Source of the DNA: Ypsolopha sequella
Lineage: Eukaryota > Arthropoda > Insecta > Lepidoptera > Ypsolophidae
DNA length: 64,000 bases
Direction of reading: 5' to 3'
Assembly: GCA_934047225.1 (NCBI GenBank)
Contig: OW203985.1
Coordinates: 10,123,501-10,187,500 of the forward strand
In this document: positions 21,641 through 32,081 of the stretch, in pieces
How the letters are laid out: each line of letters begins with the position of its first letter
Position numbering within the stretch: position 1 is the first letter of the stretch
Position numbers and translations under genes: made by a program
The notes under the pieces: generated by a model
Told to the model about the DNA's origin: nothing
Database searches by the model: none
The model's input: only the letters and a program-made list of their open reading frames with translations

Positions 21641-22080
21641 AAGGTAGTAACTTATAATATAAGTAATACTTATAATAAAATGTTTTGACGGATTTTCGTG
21701 TGCACAGAATATGAGAAGTGGGAACAAACTTTTTGGTTTCTTAAAAAAGGTAATTAAAATGATATTTCGAAAATTAGGGTGTGCTTCATCATAAAATTAC
21801 ATGTTTATTCTTATAACTTTGTTATTATGTATGACTTATGAATGACCCACGTAAGAAAAAATACTTAATTCGTTATGGAATCCAGTAGTCGTACATGTTA
21901 CTTCGATTGACCAAGATATCCAAAAAACCACCGAAAACATGTGCAGATAGTGCTACGGAGTGCCTATCAAACTTAGTAAGGGACCGCCGTACATCAATTA
22001 ATAATGTTGCATGAGTTCATAATTAGTGCTGGTTACATTTGTGTGGCGGCAGGGGATATAGGTTGCCAGTGGTCATCAGC
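21641..22080. other. Intergenic, no gene seen
   Basis: Nothing recognised. Confidence 0.3.
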
Positions 22081-22099
22081 ACCGATTACCCAATAGTGT

Positions 22100-22232
22100 T
22101 ATCACTTGGGGCGCGTTTGAAGCGCCGCCCGCCACTTCCTGCGCGATGACCCGGTGCGTTATCGGCTGCGCGCGCAGCTATTGCATGCAGCTAGCCGCGC
22201 ATGCGCAGACTAGACTTCGGTTCCACACTTTG
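22100..22232 (+). promoter_or_regulatory. CpG-rich patch ending in a good splice donor; possible non-coding first exon
   Basis: GC-rich and CpG-rich, including GGCTGCGCGCGCAGC, followed by TTTG|GTAAGTTTACC where GTAAGT at 22233-22238 is a consensus donor. No coding exon downstream in the window can be linked to it. Inference only. Confidence 0.25.
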
Positions 22233-22239
22233 GTAAGTT

Positions 22240-23037
22240 TACCATTGTAATGAGTAAGTATTTGAATGTCTTAATTTATCTGTAAATGAGAGATGATGCT
22301 TTGCATTTCTTAATCAATGGTGTATGTAGATAAATGTTTACCCATCGAACGGTGTACAGAAGGTATCTTCAATGTTTTACCTGAGTTGTTCCATAGATAC
22401 ACTTGCATTCTTCGTAGTTGCCGTCATTTCTAAGTTATTCTATTGTTTTCTTCCCGCCATTGATAGATCATCTGATTATTTTTTATAACACAACAGTGGA
22501 GCCTTAGTCCTCTACCTTCTTTTATTTCCTTTAAGTGGACGCTTCTCTTCAGCGGAAGACAATAGGCTGGTAGTATTGTCATAGCAATGGAATGCTTCAA
22601 TCTCGACAAAGGTTTATTTTATTTTATAGTACTTATCAATATATCTATTAATTATTGATTTTTGAAATCAGACATAATAATCAGAGAGATTAAACGAAAG
22701 ATTTTTGGTTTTGTTTCGAAGTCTTTTACAGTTTTCTTAAGTTTCAAGACTTCCTTGTCAATCTAAAAGGTTCAGGGACTACCGAAAAGAGTGGTGTCTT
22801 GGCTAAATCCATTTATTTTCTTGTAAAATTTCTCACATACATAAAAGTCTACCTTCTCAGATGTTCTGTCTGATCGAAATCCGAGGAATTCCTTCGGAAC
22901 AGATCGTTTGAAGAAATTCGCGACACAATGAGAATGCGTCATTGGATAGGAATGCTATGCTTCACAGCTTCCACTCCAGTGTGATATTTAATTTCTTAGT
23001 CATTATTGTTATATTTTAACATTGTACTAGAATCTAG
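22240..23037. other. AT-rich intergenic, no gene seen
   Basis: No element termini or coding signal recognised. Confidence 0.3.
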
Positions 23038-24085
23038 TTAAGGCTTCTACCAACGCCAACGACCTTGAACTAAGGAACTTTGTAACCATTTTATACGGTA
23101 GCTATTAGTATTTTTCAACAGAAGAAAAATACATAGTAATCTGCATGATACAAATAGTGATGTGGTTTTTCCTGAATTTCATTATAATATACTGAAGTGA
23201 AACAAGAAAATTCTAAGTTTACCCTTATTTCTCGATTTTTTGTTCACTTGTAACAACATAACTGCTGCAGTTTTTATCGAAACAGTATGAAAATTTATAA
23301 ACTTCTAGACAAAATAATATAAAATGATTTGGTTTTCTCAGTTCATGGAAATTAATTTTATTTTAGATAAAATAAATTAAAAACACACTATTTTCGCACT
23401 TGTCAGCCGCAGCGACTGACGTAACAGCCGTGTTGCAGTGCGAGCTGATAAGGACTTTATTTTTATATTGTTTTGTTCGAAATTTCAACCACCACGAATC
23501 GAGTTGCTAATTATTCCGACGGAGCCACCTTAACTAGATATTTACATATGAAATTGCTGTTTTCTATAGAGAATTTGAAGGAAACTCAATTTTCGGTACT
23601 AACATTTTGCATTTTTTTTAATGTCTCGCCGATTAATATAATATATTTAAATTAACTTTATAGTTAGTTTCATATGAAATTAGTTTTAAGTAAATAATTA
23701 CTATTGTGACATAGTTTGTTTAAATTAAAATTATAATTTTATTATTTATAGTACAATGTTAAAAATTTACAATGTTTTGTTTTGCAAAATTTTGTAAATT
23801 AATTATGGGTCTGAATAAGTGCCTGAAATATTTTTTTTTTTTTTTTTTAAGAATGACAAATCCAATATGTATTATGTAATTTCTTTTGTATATGAATGAG
23901 ACAACATTAAGCTAATAATAATCAAATTGAAAATAAAAACAAAATTTAATACTTAGATGTACTCCTTAAAATCAACTTTCAAACAAAAAACAAATAATTG
24001 AAATAGCTATTGAATTACAGGAATTATGAATTCATGAATCTGTAAGAAAATTTCGGCAATTTCATATGTAAAGACCTATTGTTAA
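23038..24085 (+). repeat. Dispersed repeat family D, long copy
   Basis: The first about 400 bp (TTAAGGCTTCTACCAACGCC through CTTGTCAGCCGCAGCGACTG) recur at 36729-37130 with visible but limited divergence. The part from about 23540 to 24085 recurs inverted at 58130-58560. Together they imply an element of at least 1.05 kb. No ORF longer than 60 codons, so non-autonomous or non-coding. Confidence 0.7.
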
Positions 24086-25100
24086 GTAAATACGATACGA
24101 TGTTGGGTTAGTTAGGGCATCAGACCAGATGATAAAATCAGTTAAAATAATGTTGCCATCGGTTAAACGGCAATTATTAAAAGAATGATAAATTTCTCGA
24201 TTATTGGCGGACCCAGGGTTTAGCTACGGGGGTAGGGCACGTTGGGCCTTGTATATAGGGTCCAGCCCAACGAACTAAAATAGCTTTAATTACAGTTAAT
24301 GAATTAAGACACTGATGCACCTGCATACGCCCAGGGCTTGAATTTTAATCTTTAGTTGGTAAGGAAGGAATATCAGTAAATAATTGTTCAAAGGCATTCG
24401 CAACATCTTTATCTCCTGTAACAACTTCATTTAAGTTCTTTATCACGTTTCTTACTTTTCCCAGTTTCAGTATTTATGATGTTTTTTTCTTTTTATCGAA
24501 CCTTTAAAGTTTTTTATTCAAGTAGACACTTTTTGCTTTTAAACACACTAATTTGAAGATTCGTTAGTAATGTTTCAAGAATTCAGTGGATTTAACATTA
24601 TTATTGTAGAACTTTATGTCGTATAATTCGAATAAATGATTTCTGCTTAAATACCTGGTGTCGCTCAGTCACTGAAGGTGATTTTACATTTGTTAGAAAC
24701 TTAGAAACTTTTTGCAAACCCTTTGGATTGTCTTTAAAAATGTCTGTAAAGAGAGCGTTTGGATCATCTTAGAGAAGACTAAGATGTGTTAATCTAACTT
24801 CCAAGTTTGCTTTTAAACAATCTACTTTGTGAGTTGTAATCGGTCTGCAAAAGGTTTTTTTGGGCAATTTAGGATTGCGAATTGTGTTGCATAAGGTTTC
24901 TGATGAAGAATTACAAAATATCGATAAAATTTCAATAATTTTTCAGGTACATAATCTGTAATTTGTACTTTCATGAAAGAAAGAGCTCAGTTTCGCATTA
25001 GGTTTTCAAAAAATATTGAAACGGTAGTTATCGTTCAAAATTCTAAGATCTCGATAACAAGAGCTTATTGTCAAGGGGTAGTTTGCAATTTATTTTCGTA
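24086..25100. other. Intergenic, no gene seen
   Basis: GGCGGACCCAGGGTTTAGC at 24207 resembles one end of hAT-type MITEs of the GGCGGATCCAG kind; no partner end was found. The rest is AT-rich. Confidence 0.35.
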
Positions 25101-25435
25101 TTTACCTAGTGTATTTTGTGTTTTTTCGAGACTTTGAATGTGTTCAGCAACTTTGCACGTGACGTCAAAAAATCTAATTTTAGGCTAATCGTGATTGCAG
25201 CTCGTGAGGACACGAAGCAGAGGTCAGCGGAGCCACTCTATAAATGGCAAGTTTTGACAATGAAATACCGTGTCTGGAGTGAGGCATCATGGCGCGAGAC
25301 GCGTCTCAGGTTGCAAGCCTTCCCCACAAATCAACTTTAGAATGGCACCCGTGATCTATCGATGTGGTAGCATAGGTCAACCAGCTAGAGAGACGAGGCG
25401 TTTTGTATATAAACTCTCACTGATATTTTAGTTTC
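25101..25435 (+). other. Two short adjacent ORFs, unrecognised
   Basis: A 74-codon ORF at 25116-25340 with residues such as KWQVLTMKYRVWSEASWRET is followed directly by a 29-codon ORF starting ATGGCACCCGTG at 25341. The base composition is more balanced than the surroundings. I cannot assign a family. It may be a fragment of an unrecognised repeat. Confidence 0.25.
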
Positions 25436-25454
25436 CCGCACGGAGCAATTGAGA

Positions 25455-25735
25455 AGAGGAGTTGGTGCAAGGGCGGATCCAGGATTTGATTTTGGGGGCC
25501 ATTCTGACAATATTTATCACAAAGTAAAAAACCGGCCAAGTGCGAGTCAAAGTCGCGTACCTAGGGTTTCGTATTGTAGATGATAAATTTAATTTTGTAA
25601 TTTTTTTTCGTGAATTTCTCAACCGCTTTATTTTTCCTGTAATCTTTACGTAAACACATATTACCATGATATTTTTCATATTTTTTGGTCCACCAGTTTT
25701 GGAGATAAGGGGGGAGGCCATAATTTTTTTTTTTA
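25455..25735. repeat. hAT-like end plus LINE-like fragment
   Basis: GGGCGGATCCAGGATTTG at 25469 looks like one end of a hAT-type MITE. From 25529, ACCGGCCAAGTGCGAGTC introduces sequence whose TGAATTTCTCAACCGCTTTA and ATCTTTACGTAAACACATAT parts recur at about 49308-49360. Confidence 0.55.
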
Positions 25736-25748
25736 ATCTTATCTCATT

Positions 25749-25954
25749 CAGTATCTTGGATCAATAACAGTTTTGGTGAAATTCGTAAAATGAAATTTCG
25801 ACTCCCCATAGTGATTCACTCGGGAAACTGAATTTCTATGGAAAGCCGAAATTTAATTTCACGAATTTCACAAAAATTGTTACTGATCCAAGATACTGAT
25901 CACTTATCAAGCCTCCAGTATGAATTTGGACGATGATCAAAAAGTCACCTTGTA
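25749..25954. mobile_element. Foldback MITE family A, copy 3 (truncated)
   Basis: Matches family A from CAGTATCTTGGATCAATAAC to the right terminus CACCTTGTA. The outer 60 or so bases of the left arm are missing. The right arm is complete. Confidence 0.8.
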
Positions 25955-26117
25955 TATAATGGGGTCTACCGCGATCAATTTTTACCTTTTTACGAAATAA
26001 AATTTTTGTTAGAGTCAAGTGTCCCTCCTCCCACCAGCGAATCTGTTGTATTTGGAGACGTGAAAAAAATCACGGCAGTAGTATACATAACGAAATTAAA
26101 AGGAAAACTATCACAGC

Positions 26118-26345
26118 TAAGTAGGCTTTACAAGTTAACGAGCACAGAACGCGCCAAACTTTTAGTCTCCTCTAGACACGGGGCGATTCGCATCAGCAGG
26201 AACAAAATGTATGGGCCCTTCTTGGGAAGAGCAACTTCCGAGCGTACTAGAAGTTTGGCGCGATCTGTATTAGTCGACAAACTTATAAAATGTACTTGGA
26301 GAAGAAGTCCGCATATTGTGCAGGGCAACTACGGAACCCTACACT
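26118..26345. repeat. Foldback-like segment with LINE-like tail
   Basis: GCGCCAAACTTTTAG at 26151 is matched inverted at about 26250-26264, with arms of roughly 45 bp. It is followed by ACTACGGAACCCTACACTGC and CGCACTTGGCCGG, the common dispersed tail. A 115-codon ORF (26006-26353) runs through it without recognised domains. Confidence 0.45.
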
Positions 26346-26437
26346 GCGCGTAGCCCGAAACGCACTTGGCCGGTTATTTAAACTACAATTTAAATTCATA
26401 AGTGGAATTTTACGAGTACGAATTGAAATACTTAGTT

Positions 26438-26874
26438 TTAAGGCGATACTAAAATAAAAATGGGGTTTTTTCGAATCCATTTACTCCACTATAACGCCAT
26501 CTACGTATTTAATTTTTGGGTAAATGTTTATCGAGTATTTGATTAAGATTCTCACTGAAGGAAAACGCGATTGGATGAAATGTTCTCGATAGAATTTAAT
26601 TCCGAAAAGACCTCTAAATTATTTTATTTTTTCCTGTAATTCTGAAATCCCAACTAATTTCATTGTGAAATTGCATTCAAAATGTGGATATTATGTATTT
26701 GTAAAGTCCCCTTGAAAATCTTTTTGATAAAATAGCTTAGTACATTTTATATAAATGAAAAACCGACTTTTTGCTACTTTTCCACGAATCCGCCCAATGG
26801 CACTGAGGATTTTTCCGCATATGGAGTAGAGTAACAGTAACAGGGACGCTAAAACTTTTACGTAGCGCCTTAAA
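26438..26874 (-). mobile_element. TTAAGGCG element family, inverted copy
   Basis: 437 bp from TTAAGGCGATAC to TTACGTAGCGCCTTAA. It shares its interior (AATTTAATTCCGAAAAGACC) with the copy at 28104-28517 in opposite orientation. These two form a subfamily distinct in the middle from the 8-11 kb copies. Confidence 0.75.
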
Positions 26875-27337
26875 TGGATGGAGTGACTGATGCTTTCTAA
26901 ATCTAATAGTTTAATTATTGTCTTTCAGTTTGCACTTCACATTTCGCATAATAGGTACCTACGAGTACAGTCGCCTGCAGTGCAAGCTCGCTATTTGTAA
27001 ACGATTTTAACGGATATGACAACGCCGAAATAAGAGCTGCCAAATGGTAACCTGTCAAGCTGACGTCGTACATCAAAATGGATTTACCCAGTTTGATACA
27101 ACATCCATTGCATTTATTCCGTTCGTAGTCAGGATATTTTATGCATAAAACAGCAGGGTGTTATATTCGATGTGTCGTGTGAATTACGCACGCGAATAAA
27201 TAGCCTGCGCTATACACCGCCGCTCAATGCAACTCGGAGAATCTAAATATAATCGAGCAAAATTCGCGATCACGCTCTCCTTCCTTCATACTTATTTACA
27301 GTATATACTCATGTAGGTACTTTGTGGAGCGAGAATA
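26875..27337. other. Intergenic, no gene seen
   Basis: Nothing recognised. Confidence 0.3.
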
Positions 27338-27345
27338 GTCTAGCT

Positions 27346-27641
27346 CAGCGTTTCTTAACCTTTTTTGTCCACGGACCCTTTAGGAAGTCAAGCACAATTT
27401 TAAGGACTCTCTTGGTAAAAAAGCAGCAATAAATTTTCGACCACTTATTTTAGTTCTACAAATTACAAAAAAAAAATACTTTTTCATATAAAATACGTTA
27501 ATGAGAAGGTTTATTAGTGGCAAAAAACTTTTGGTGACATTTATTTATGATTGTTAAATGGTCCATAGATTAGGCTGCGGATCCCGATACATATGCTCGG
27601 GGACCCCCAAGGGTCCGCGGACCACAGGTTAAGAAACGCTG
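27346..27641. mobile_element. hAT-type MITE with perfect 8-bp duplication
   Basis: 296 bp. Termini are CAGCGTTTCTTAACC and its inverse. It is flanked by GTCTAGCT at 27338-27345 and 27642-27649. The inner arms carry GTCCACGGACCC and its partner. Short CAG-type TIRs and the 8-bp duplication identify it as hAT-derived and non-autonomous. Confidence 0.9.
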
Positions 27642-27649
27642 GTCTAGCT

Positions 27650-28103
27650 AATAGCTGCAGGTACATGATCTACAAATTATATAGGTAATTAGTATATAAG
27701 AACCACAACTTACAAGGTTTCCACGATGCTGAAAACTGACAAGAGAGACGCTTAGGACTTAGTCTCTTAGGAATCTTTACTCTGCTAGCTTTGCTGATAG
27801 CTGTACAAATAAAACTATTTCGTCGGGTTCCAACATTGACAGCAGCATATCGTATACTATTTTCAACACGTCCGACAGAGATAGCATTAGAACCGGCGTC
27901 GCGACCCCTAGTTTATGAACCCACCCCTGAGACTTTTACTTTGAACTTTTACTGAGGTCCAGTGAGATATAATTACCCACAGGTTCTCTGCCCTACTGTA
28001 GCTTCCCAGTACAACCCACAAGAGGCGATGTCTTCTCTGGTCTATTGTTTTCCTATCTACATAAATTTTTACTTATAAAAATTGAATTTCAATTGCATGG
28101 CAT
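27650..28103. other. Intergenic, no gene seen
   Basis: Nothing recognised. Confidence 0.3.
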
Positions 28104-28517
28104 TTAAAGCGATACGTAAAAGTTTTAGCGTCCCTGTTACTCCATATGTGAAAAAACCCTCAGTTCGAGTGGGACGGATTCGTGGAAAAGTAGCAAAAAG
28201 TCGGTTATAAAATGTATTAAGCTATTTTGTTAAAAAGATTTTCAAGGAGACTTTACAAATACATAATATCCACATTTTGAATGCAATTTCACAATGAAAT
28301 TAGTTAGAATTTCAGAATAACAGGAAAAATAAAACAATTTAGAGGTCTTTTCGGAATTAAATTCTATCGAGAAAATTTTTATCCAATCGCGTTTTCCTTC
28401 TGTGAGAATCTTAATCAAATACTCAATCAACATTTACCCAAAAATGAAATACGTAGATGACGTTATAGTGCAGTAAATGGATTCGAAAAAACCCCATTTT
28501 TTTTGGTATTGCCTTAA
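28104..28517 (+). mobile_element. TTAAGGCG element family, copy
   Basis: Starts TTAAAGCGATACGTAAAAG (one base off consensus) and ends GGTATTGCCTTAA. Opposite orientation to the copy at 26438-26874, with which it shares its interior. Confidence 0.75.
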
Positions 28518-28539
28518 GGGCTCCTAAATGTTTGTTTTT

Positions 28540-28760
28540 CTTAATTTACAAATTTTCAAACAGTTTGGCAACGTGCTGGATGTCCAGGATAGGATATTCA
28601 CTGCAAACGCTGGCAAGGAGGGGTGGGTTAAGTTGCTGGTGATCAGAAACGGAACCGAGCGAAGCAGAGCAGAGCGAGATTACCCTTCAGTTTTTATTGA
28701 TACGGCCGATCAGAACATGAAATGGTCAATTCTACAATAAGGCCTCGACATATATAGCAT
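28540..28760. repeat. Fragment of foldback family F
   Basis: ACCGAGCGAAGCAGAGCAGA and CATGAAATGGTCAATTCTAC correspond to the GC-rich motif and right end of the element at 34468-34906. Confidence 0.55.
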
Positions 28761-28807
28761 TGCCTGAGGACAAGAAAATAAATGGCCCCACTGGTAAGGT
28801 TTAAAAT

Positions 28808-29050
28808 CAGTGGCGGATTCAGAAACATAATTAAGGGGCGGTGTTGATAGTAGGTTTGATACAGCTTTTTTAGGAAATCATAGTAAATACCATATCCTGT
28901 ACCATTGAAATACGTGTAGGTAAGTAAATTTAAGACTGTAACACAACAAACGTAGGGAATTGTCATATTAAAGAGATTTATGAGTCCTTTAAAGTATATT
29001 TGGGAGGGAGGGGGCTTCAGCCCCCCTAGCCCTCCCTGGAACCGCTACTG
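28808..29050. mobile_element. hAT-type MITE with 8-bp duplication
   Basis: 243 bp. CAGTGGCGGATTCAG at the left and the inverse of CAGTAGCGGTTCCAG at the right. Flanks TTTAAAAT (28800-28807) and TTTAAATT (29051-29058) match at 7 of 8 positions. Confidence 0.82.
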
Positions 29051-29139
29051 TTTAAATTCCTAGACTTCATGACATGAAAGCTTTTAAAGATAAGTTCCTA
29101 TTTGTTAGGAGACACATTTTTTTAAAGTACATAATGTAA

Positions 29140-29400
29140 TATAGGTACTTCTTTGTTCGCATGTTCAGAACTTTACGTCACTTCCGGAACAACTTTTTTA
29201 AACGAAGGATAATTAGACTTTCGATTATAGATTATTCCTTTTTTATTGTTCATTGTAGTTATTTATTGATTCCATTGATTCCTTCCTCTGTGACTGAGTA
29301 AAGAGGCAGCATAAGTATTACGGTTATATATCTCTGACACAACCCGCTGTATATTTTTGAAATTATAGTTTGTAAAATATAGCTTGATTAGAATGACAGC
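29140..29400. repeat. Dispersed repeat family G
   Basis: CAGAACTTTACGTCACTTCC, ATTGATTCCTTCCTCTGTGA and TATCTCTGACACAAC recur in the same order at about 48900-49190. Non-coding. Confidence 0.55.
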
Positions 29401-29496
29401 TCTCGAAGTGCCTGGGACACTACTGAGTAAATCGAGATTTTGTGTGTCTGTTTTGTTTATCGACTGAGTTCTAATAGCTGCTTTTTTTGAAAGCTA

Positions 29497-30788
29497 CGAG
29501 GGTGAATCCAAAAGTTCTAAGCCCGACCGTGAAAATGAAAGAAAAGTGGGTTCAAAATTATTTTCATTTTTCGACATAGTCTCCATCTAGATCAACACAC
29601 TTCTTCCACCTGACCTGCAACCAGTTTATACCCTCGAAAAAAAATATTCCGGAAGGTTGTCAAAATAGTCATTAACTGCGACTATCACTTCTTCTCTAGT
29701 CGAATATTTAGATCCCACCAAGTGTTTTTTTAAATTTGGAAAGAGATGATAGTCAGAGGGGGCTAAATCCAGCCAATAAGGTGGGTGAGGCAGCAACTCG
29801 TAACCACATTCATGGATCACAGCCATCGTTTCAACCGAAGTGTGAACTCGTGCATTGTCTTGAAGAAACAAAACTCTCTTACGCAACATCCCCGGCCGTT
29901 TTTCTTTTATTTTTTCGCGAAGTTTTCGTAATAGGTTACAATAATAGCGTGAATTTATAGTTTCACCTTTAGGTAAATAAACCAATAAAATAACTCCCTT
30001 CGAATCCCAAAAAACAGATGCCATGACTTTGTTGGCTGGCAAAACGCACTTGGCCTTTTTCGGCGTGGGTGAGCCAGATCTTTTCCGTTTGGATTGCTGT
30101 TTTGTTTCAGGAGTATGGTGATGAACCCAGCTTTCATCCATGGTAACAAAACGAGACATAAAATCCTCAGCATCTGCCTCAAAAAGTTCCAAACAGTCAC
30201 GCGAAATTGTGAATCGAACTCGTTTTTGGTCAGCTGAAAGCAATCTTGGGACCCAGCGAGCAGAAACCTTACGGAACCCCAATTCTACAGTTATAATGTT
30301 TTGCACTCGGCCATAACTGATGCCTGTGATCTCAGCTATCCTACTAATGGTCAATCGTCGGTCTCCTAGGATGAGATCACAAATTTTGTCAGTGTTTTCT
30401 TTAGTGGTAGACGTTGAAGGCCTTCCGCTCCTTGGTTCATCTTCAATGGTCTCCCGACCGCGTTTAAATTCAGCTACCCACTTTTTGACAGTGGAATACG
30501 ATGGAGCAGATTCCCCTAATGTTGTTTCCATATCTTCATGAATCTCTTTAGGTGAAAGACCTTTTTTATTGAGGTACTTAATCACAGCACGGTGTTAAAT
30601 TTTCTCCATTGTGAAAAATCCCGTCAGACTGCGTTAAACAAAATATCACAAAAAAATAATAGCTTGCAGTATCGAACTTCAACTTCACACAATCAATCAC
30701 GAAAAAACATACTAACAAATGACGGTAGATTTACAAAGATTTGATACCTCTTTGTAGGTCGGGCTTAGAACTTTTGGATTCACCCTCG
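29497..30788 (-). mobile_element. Nearly intact mariner transposon
   Basis: 1292 bp, the classic mariner length. The 32-bp terminal inverted repeats starting CGAGGGTGAATCCAAAAGTT are identical at both ends, and TA flanks both (29495-29496, 30789-30790). It encodes one transposase on the minus strand with only two lesions. Perfect TIR identity and few lesions suggest a fairly recent insertion. Confidence 0.95.
29564..30609 (-). pseudogene. mariner transposase, two inactivating lesions
   Basis: The cut-and-paste DDD transposase of a mariner element. From the ATG at 30609-30607 the frame reads MEKI then TAA (30595-30597), then [18 protein letters not shown] and onward for 319 further open codons (numbered here from the GTG at 30585). 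The paired helix-turn-helix region occupies about residues 1-110 and contains WVAEFKRGR and GRPSTS. The catalytic triad is D150 (TMDESW), D243 (LQDNARVH) and D278 ([10 protein letters not shown]), spaced as D(92)D(34)D. Near the end an A8 run (29637-29644) carries a length change: reading past it in the next frame restores [13 protein letters not shown] and DGDYVEK with a stop at 29564. WL replaces the usual SP before DLAPSD. The stop at codon 5 and the frameshift would each impair it; a downstream start could still give an almost full protein lacking its tail. Confidence 0.93.
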
Positions 30789-30790
30789 TA

Positions 30791-31328
30791 TTTAATTCAT
30801 CCTACAGATTTTTTATATGACAAAAGTTGTCAGGCTAGCTATTTTATGTTCAATAGATCAAGATTAAAATTAAGTTTCCTTGATTGGATTATTATATTAT
30901 GCTTATTACAAATACAGGAACCTTTTGTAAATGCTTAAGGGCAAATAAACAAGTGATTTAATATCACCGAATCTGCTACCACTGGTATTTACTTCAAACA
31001 TTCGTACAAACTATTGGTTAATCTTAGACTGATCGACTCACTTTAATCGATTGTCCCATCCCTATGATTTCTCCCAGATGACGTGGTTTTGTCGTGACGT
31101 GTTAAAATCAAAGCGTTATTTTTGTAATTACAAACCAACTACAATTTACTGCTTTCTAAAAGAAAAAAAAAAATACACAATACTGTTTACTTTCCATGTT
31201 ATTTTTAGTAAATTATTTTTTACTAGTAAGAATACAGCGAAAAGCGTGTGTTAAAAATTAGTTCATTTTTATCCGCTGGTACAAAGTTCTGGCATTGGTA
31301 ATCCTTATAGCTGCCATTCTAATCAAGC
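30791..31328. other. Intergenic, no gene seen
   Basis: AT-rich; nothing recognised. Confidence 0.3.
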
Positions 31329-31375
31329 TACGAAGGGCATGCCAAAAGAAATTAGATACTCAAAAATTATAAAAT

Positions 31376-32081
31376 TTATTCTTTATTACAAGTATCGATC
31401 TTTTCGAAGTATTCACCCTGAGCACGTATACACTTTTCCATACGTCTGAACTAATTGGAAAATACCAATGACCACTCTTCTTTAGACACCTCAGAAATCT
31501 CGAAAATATAGGCAGCCAGTGCATCTTCTTTGCTTTCAAACTTCTTCCCCTTTATTTTTTCTTTGATTTTTGGAAACATGTAAAATCACAAGGTGCTAGG
31601 TCAGGGGAATATGGTGAGTGAGGGAGGATTGACGCATTTTTTGAGTCGAAAAAGTCAAGTGTTTTGGCAGACGTGTGCGACGCCGCATTGTCGTGGTGCC
31701 TGAGAAGGCGTCGGATTCCTGACTTCGGTCGCTTGTCACACCAAGCTGATATTACTGTTGGAGCACAAACTGTCACATACCATTCGGAGTTCATCGTTCT
31801 TTGATTCTCTAATAGTACAGTAGCAATATGATCCGTTTTGCTGAAAAACGAGGTGACCATTTGTTTCTGTGTGCTTCGTGCACGGCGACATTTCGTTGGA
31901 GTTGGCTCATCTTCAAAGCACCATACAGTCGAATGTCACTTTGTTTCGGGATCATAGTTATAAAGCCATGTTTCATCACCAGTCAGTATATCATACACAT
32001 TTCTTTTCTCGCCACCGTTGAATTTATCTATCATGAATAGGCACCAATCCAACCGACGGTCTTTCTGCTCATCGGTAAGTT
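31376..32081 (-). pseudogene. mariner transposase, C-terminal half
   Basis: From the junction leftward it reads LTDEQKDRRLDWCLFMIDKF, then TGDETWLYNYDPETK (first catalytic Asp), a TGA stop, KCRRARSTQKQMVTSFFSK, RRLLRHHDNAASHTS (second Asp) and YSPDLAPCDF (third Asp), ending RAQGEYFEKIDTCNKE. All three Asp residues are present. It is disabled by in-frame stops (one after DPETK, one after VFSN), a frameshift at the junction-proximal end, and the insertion. DLAPCDF differs from the DLAPSDY of the 29.5-kb element. Confidence 0.88.

Noticed and set aside
26006..26353. 115-codon plus-strand ORF
   Set aside because: Contains an inverted-repeat segment and ends in the common GGAACCCTA tail; no domain recognised.
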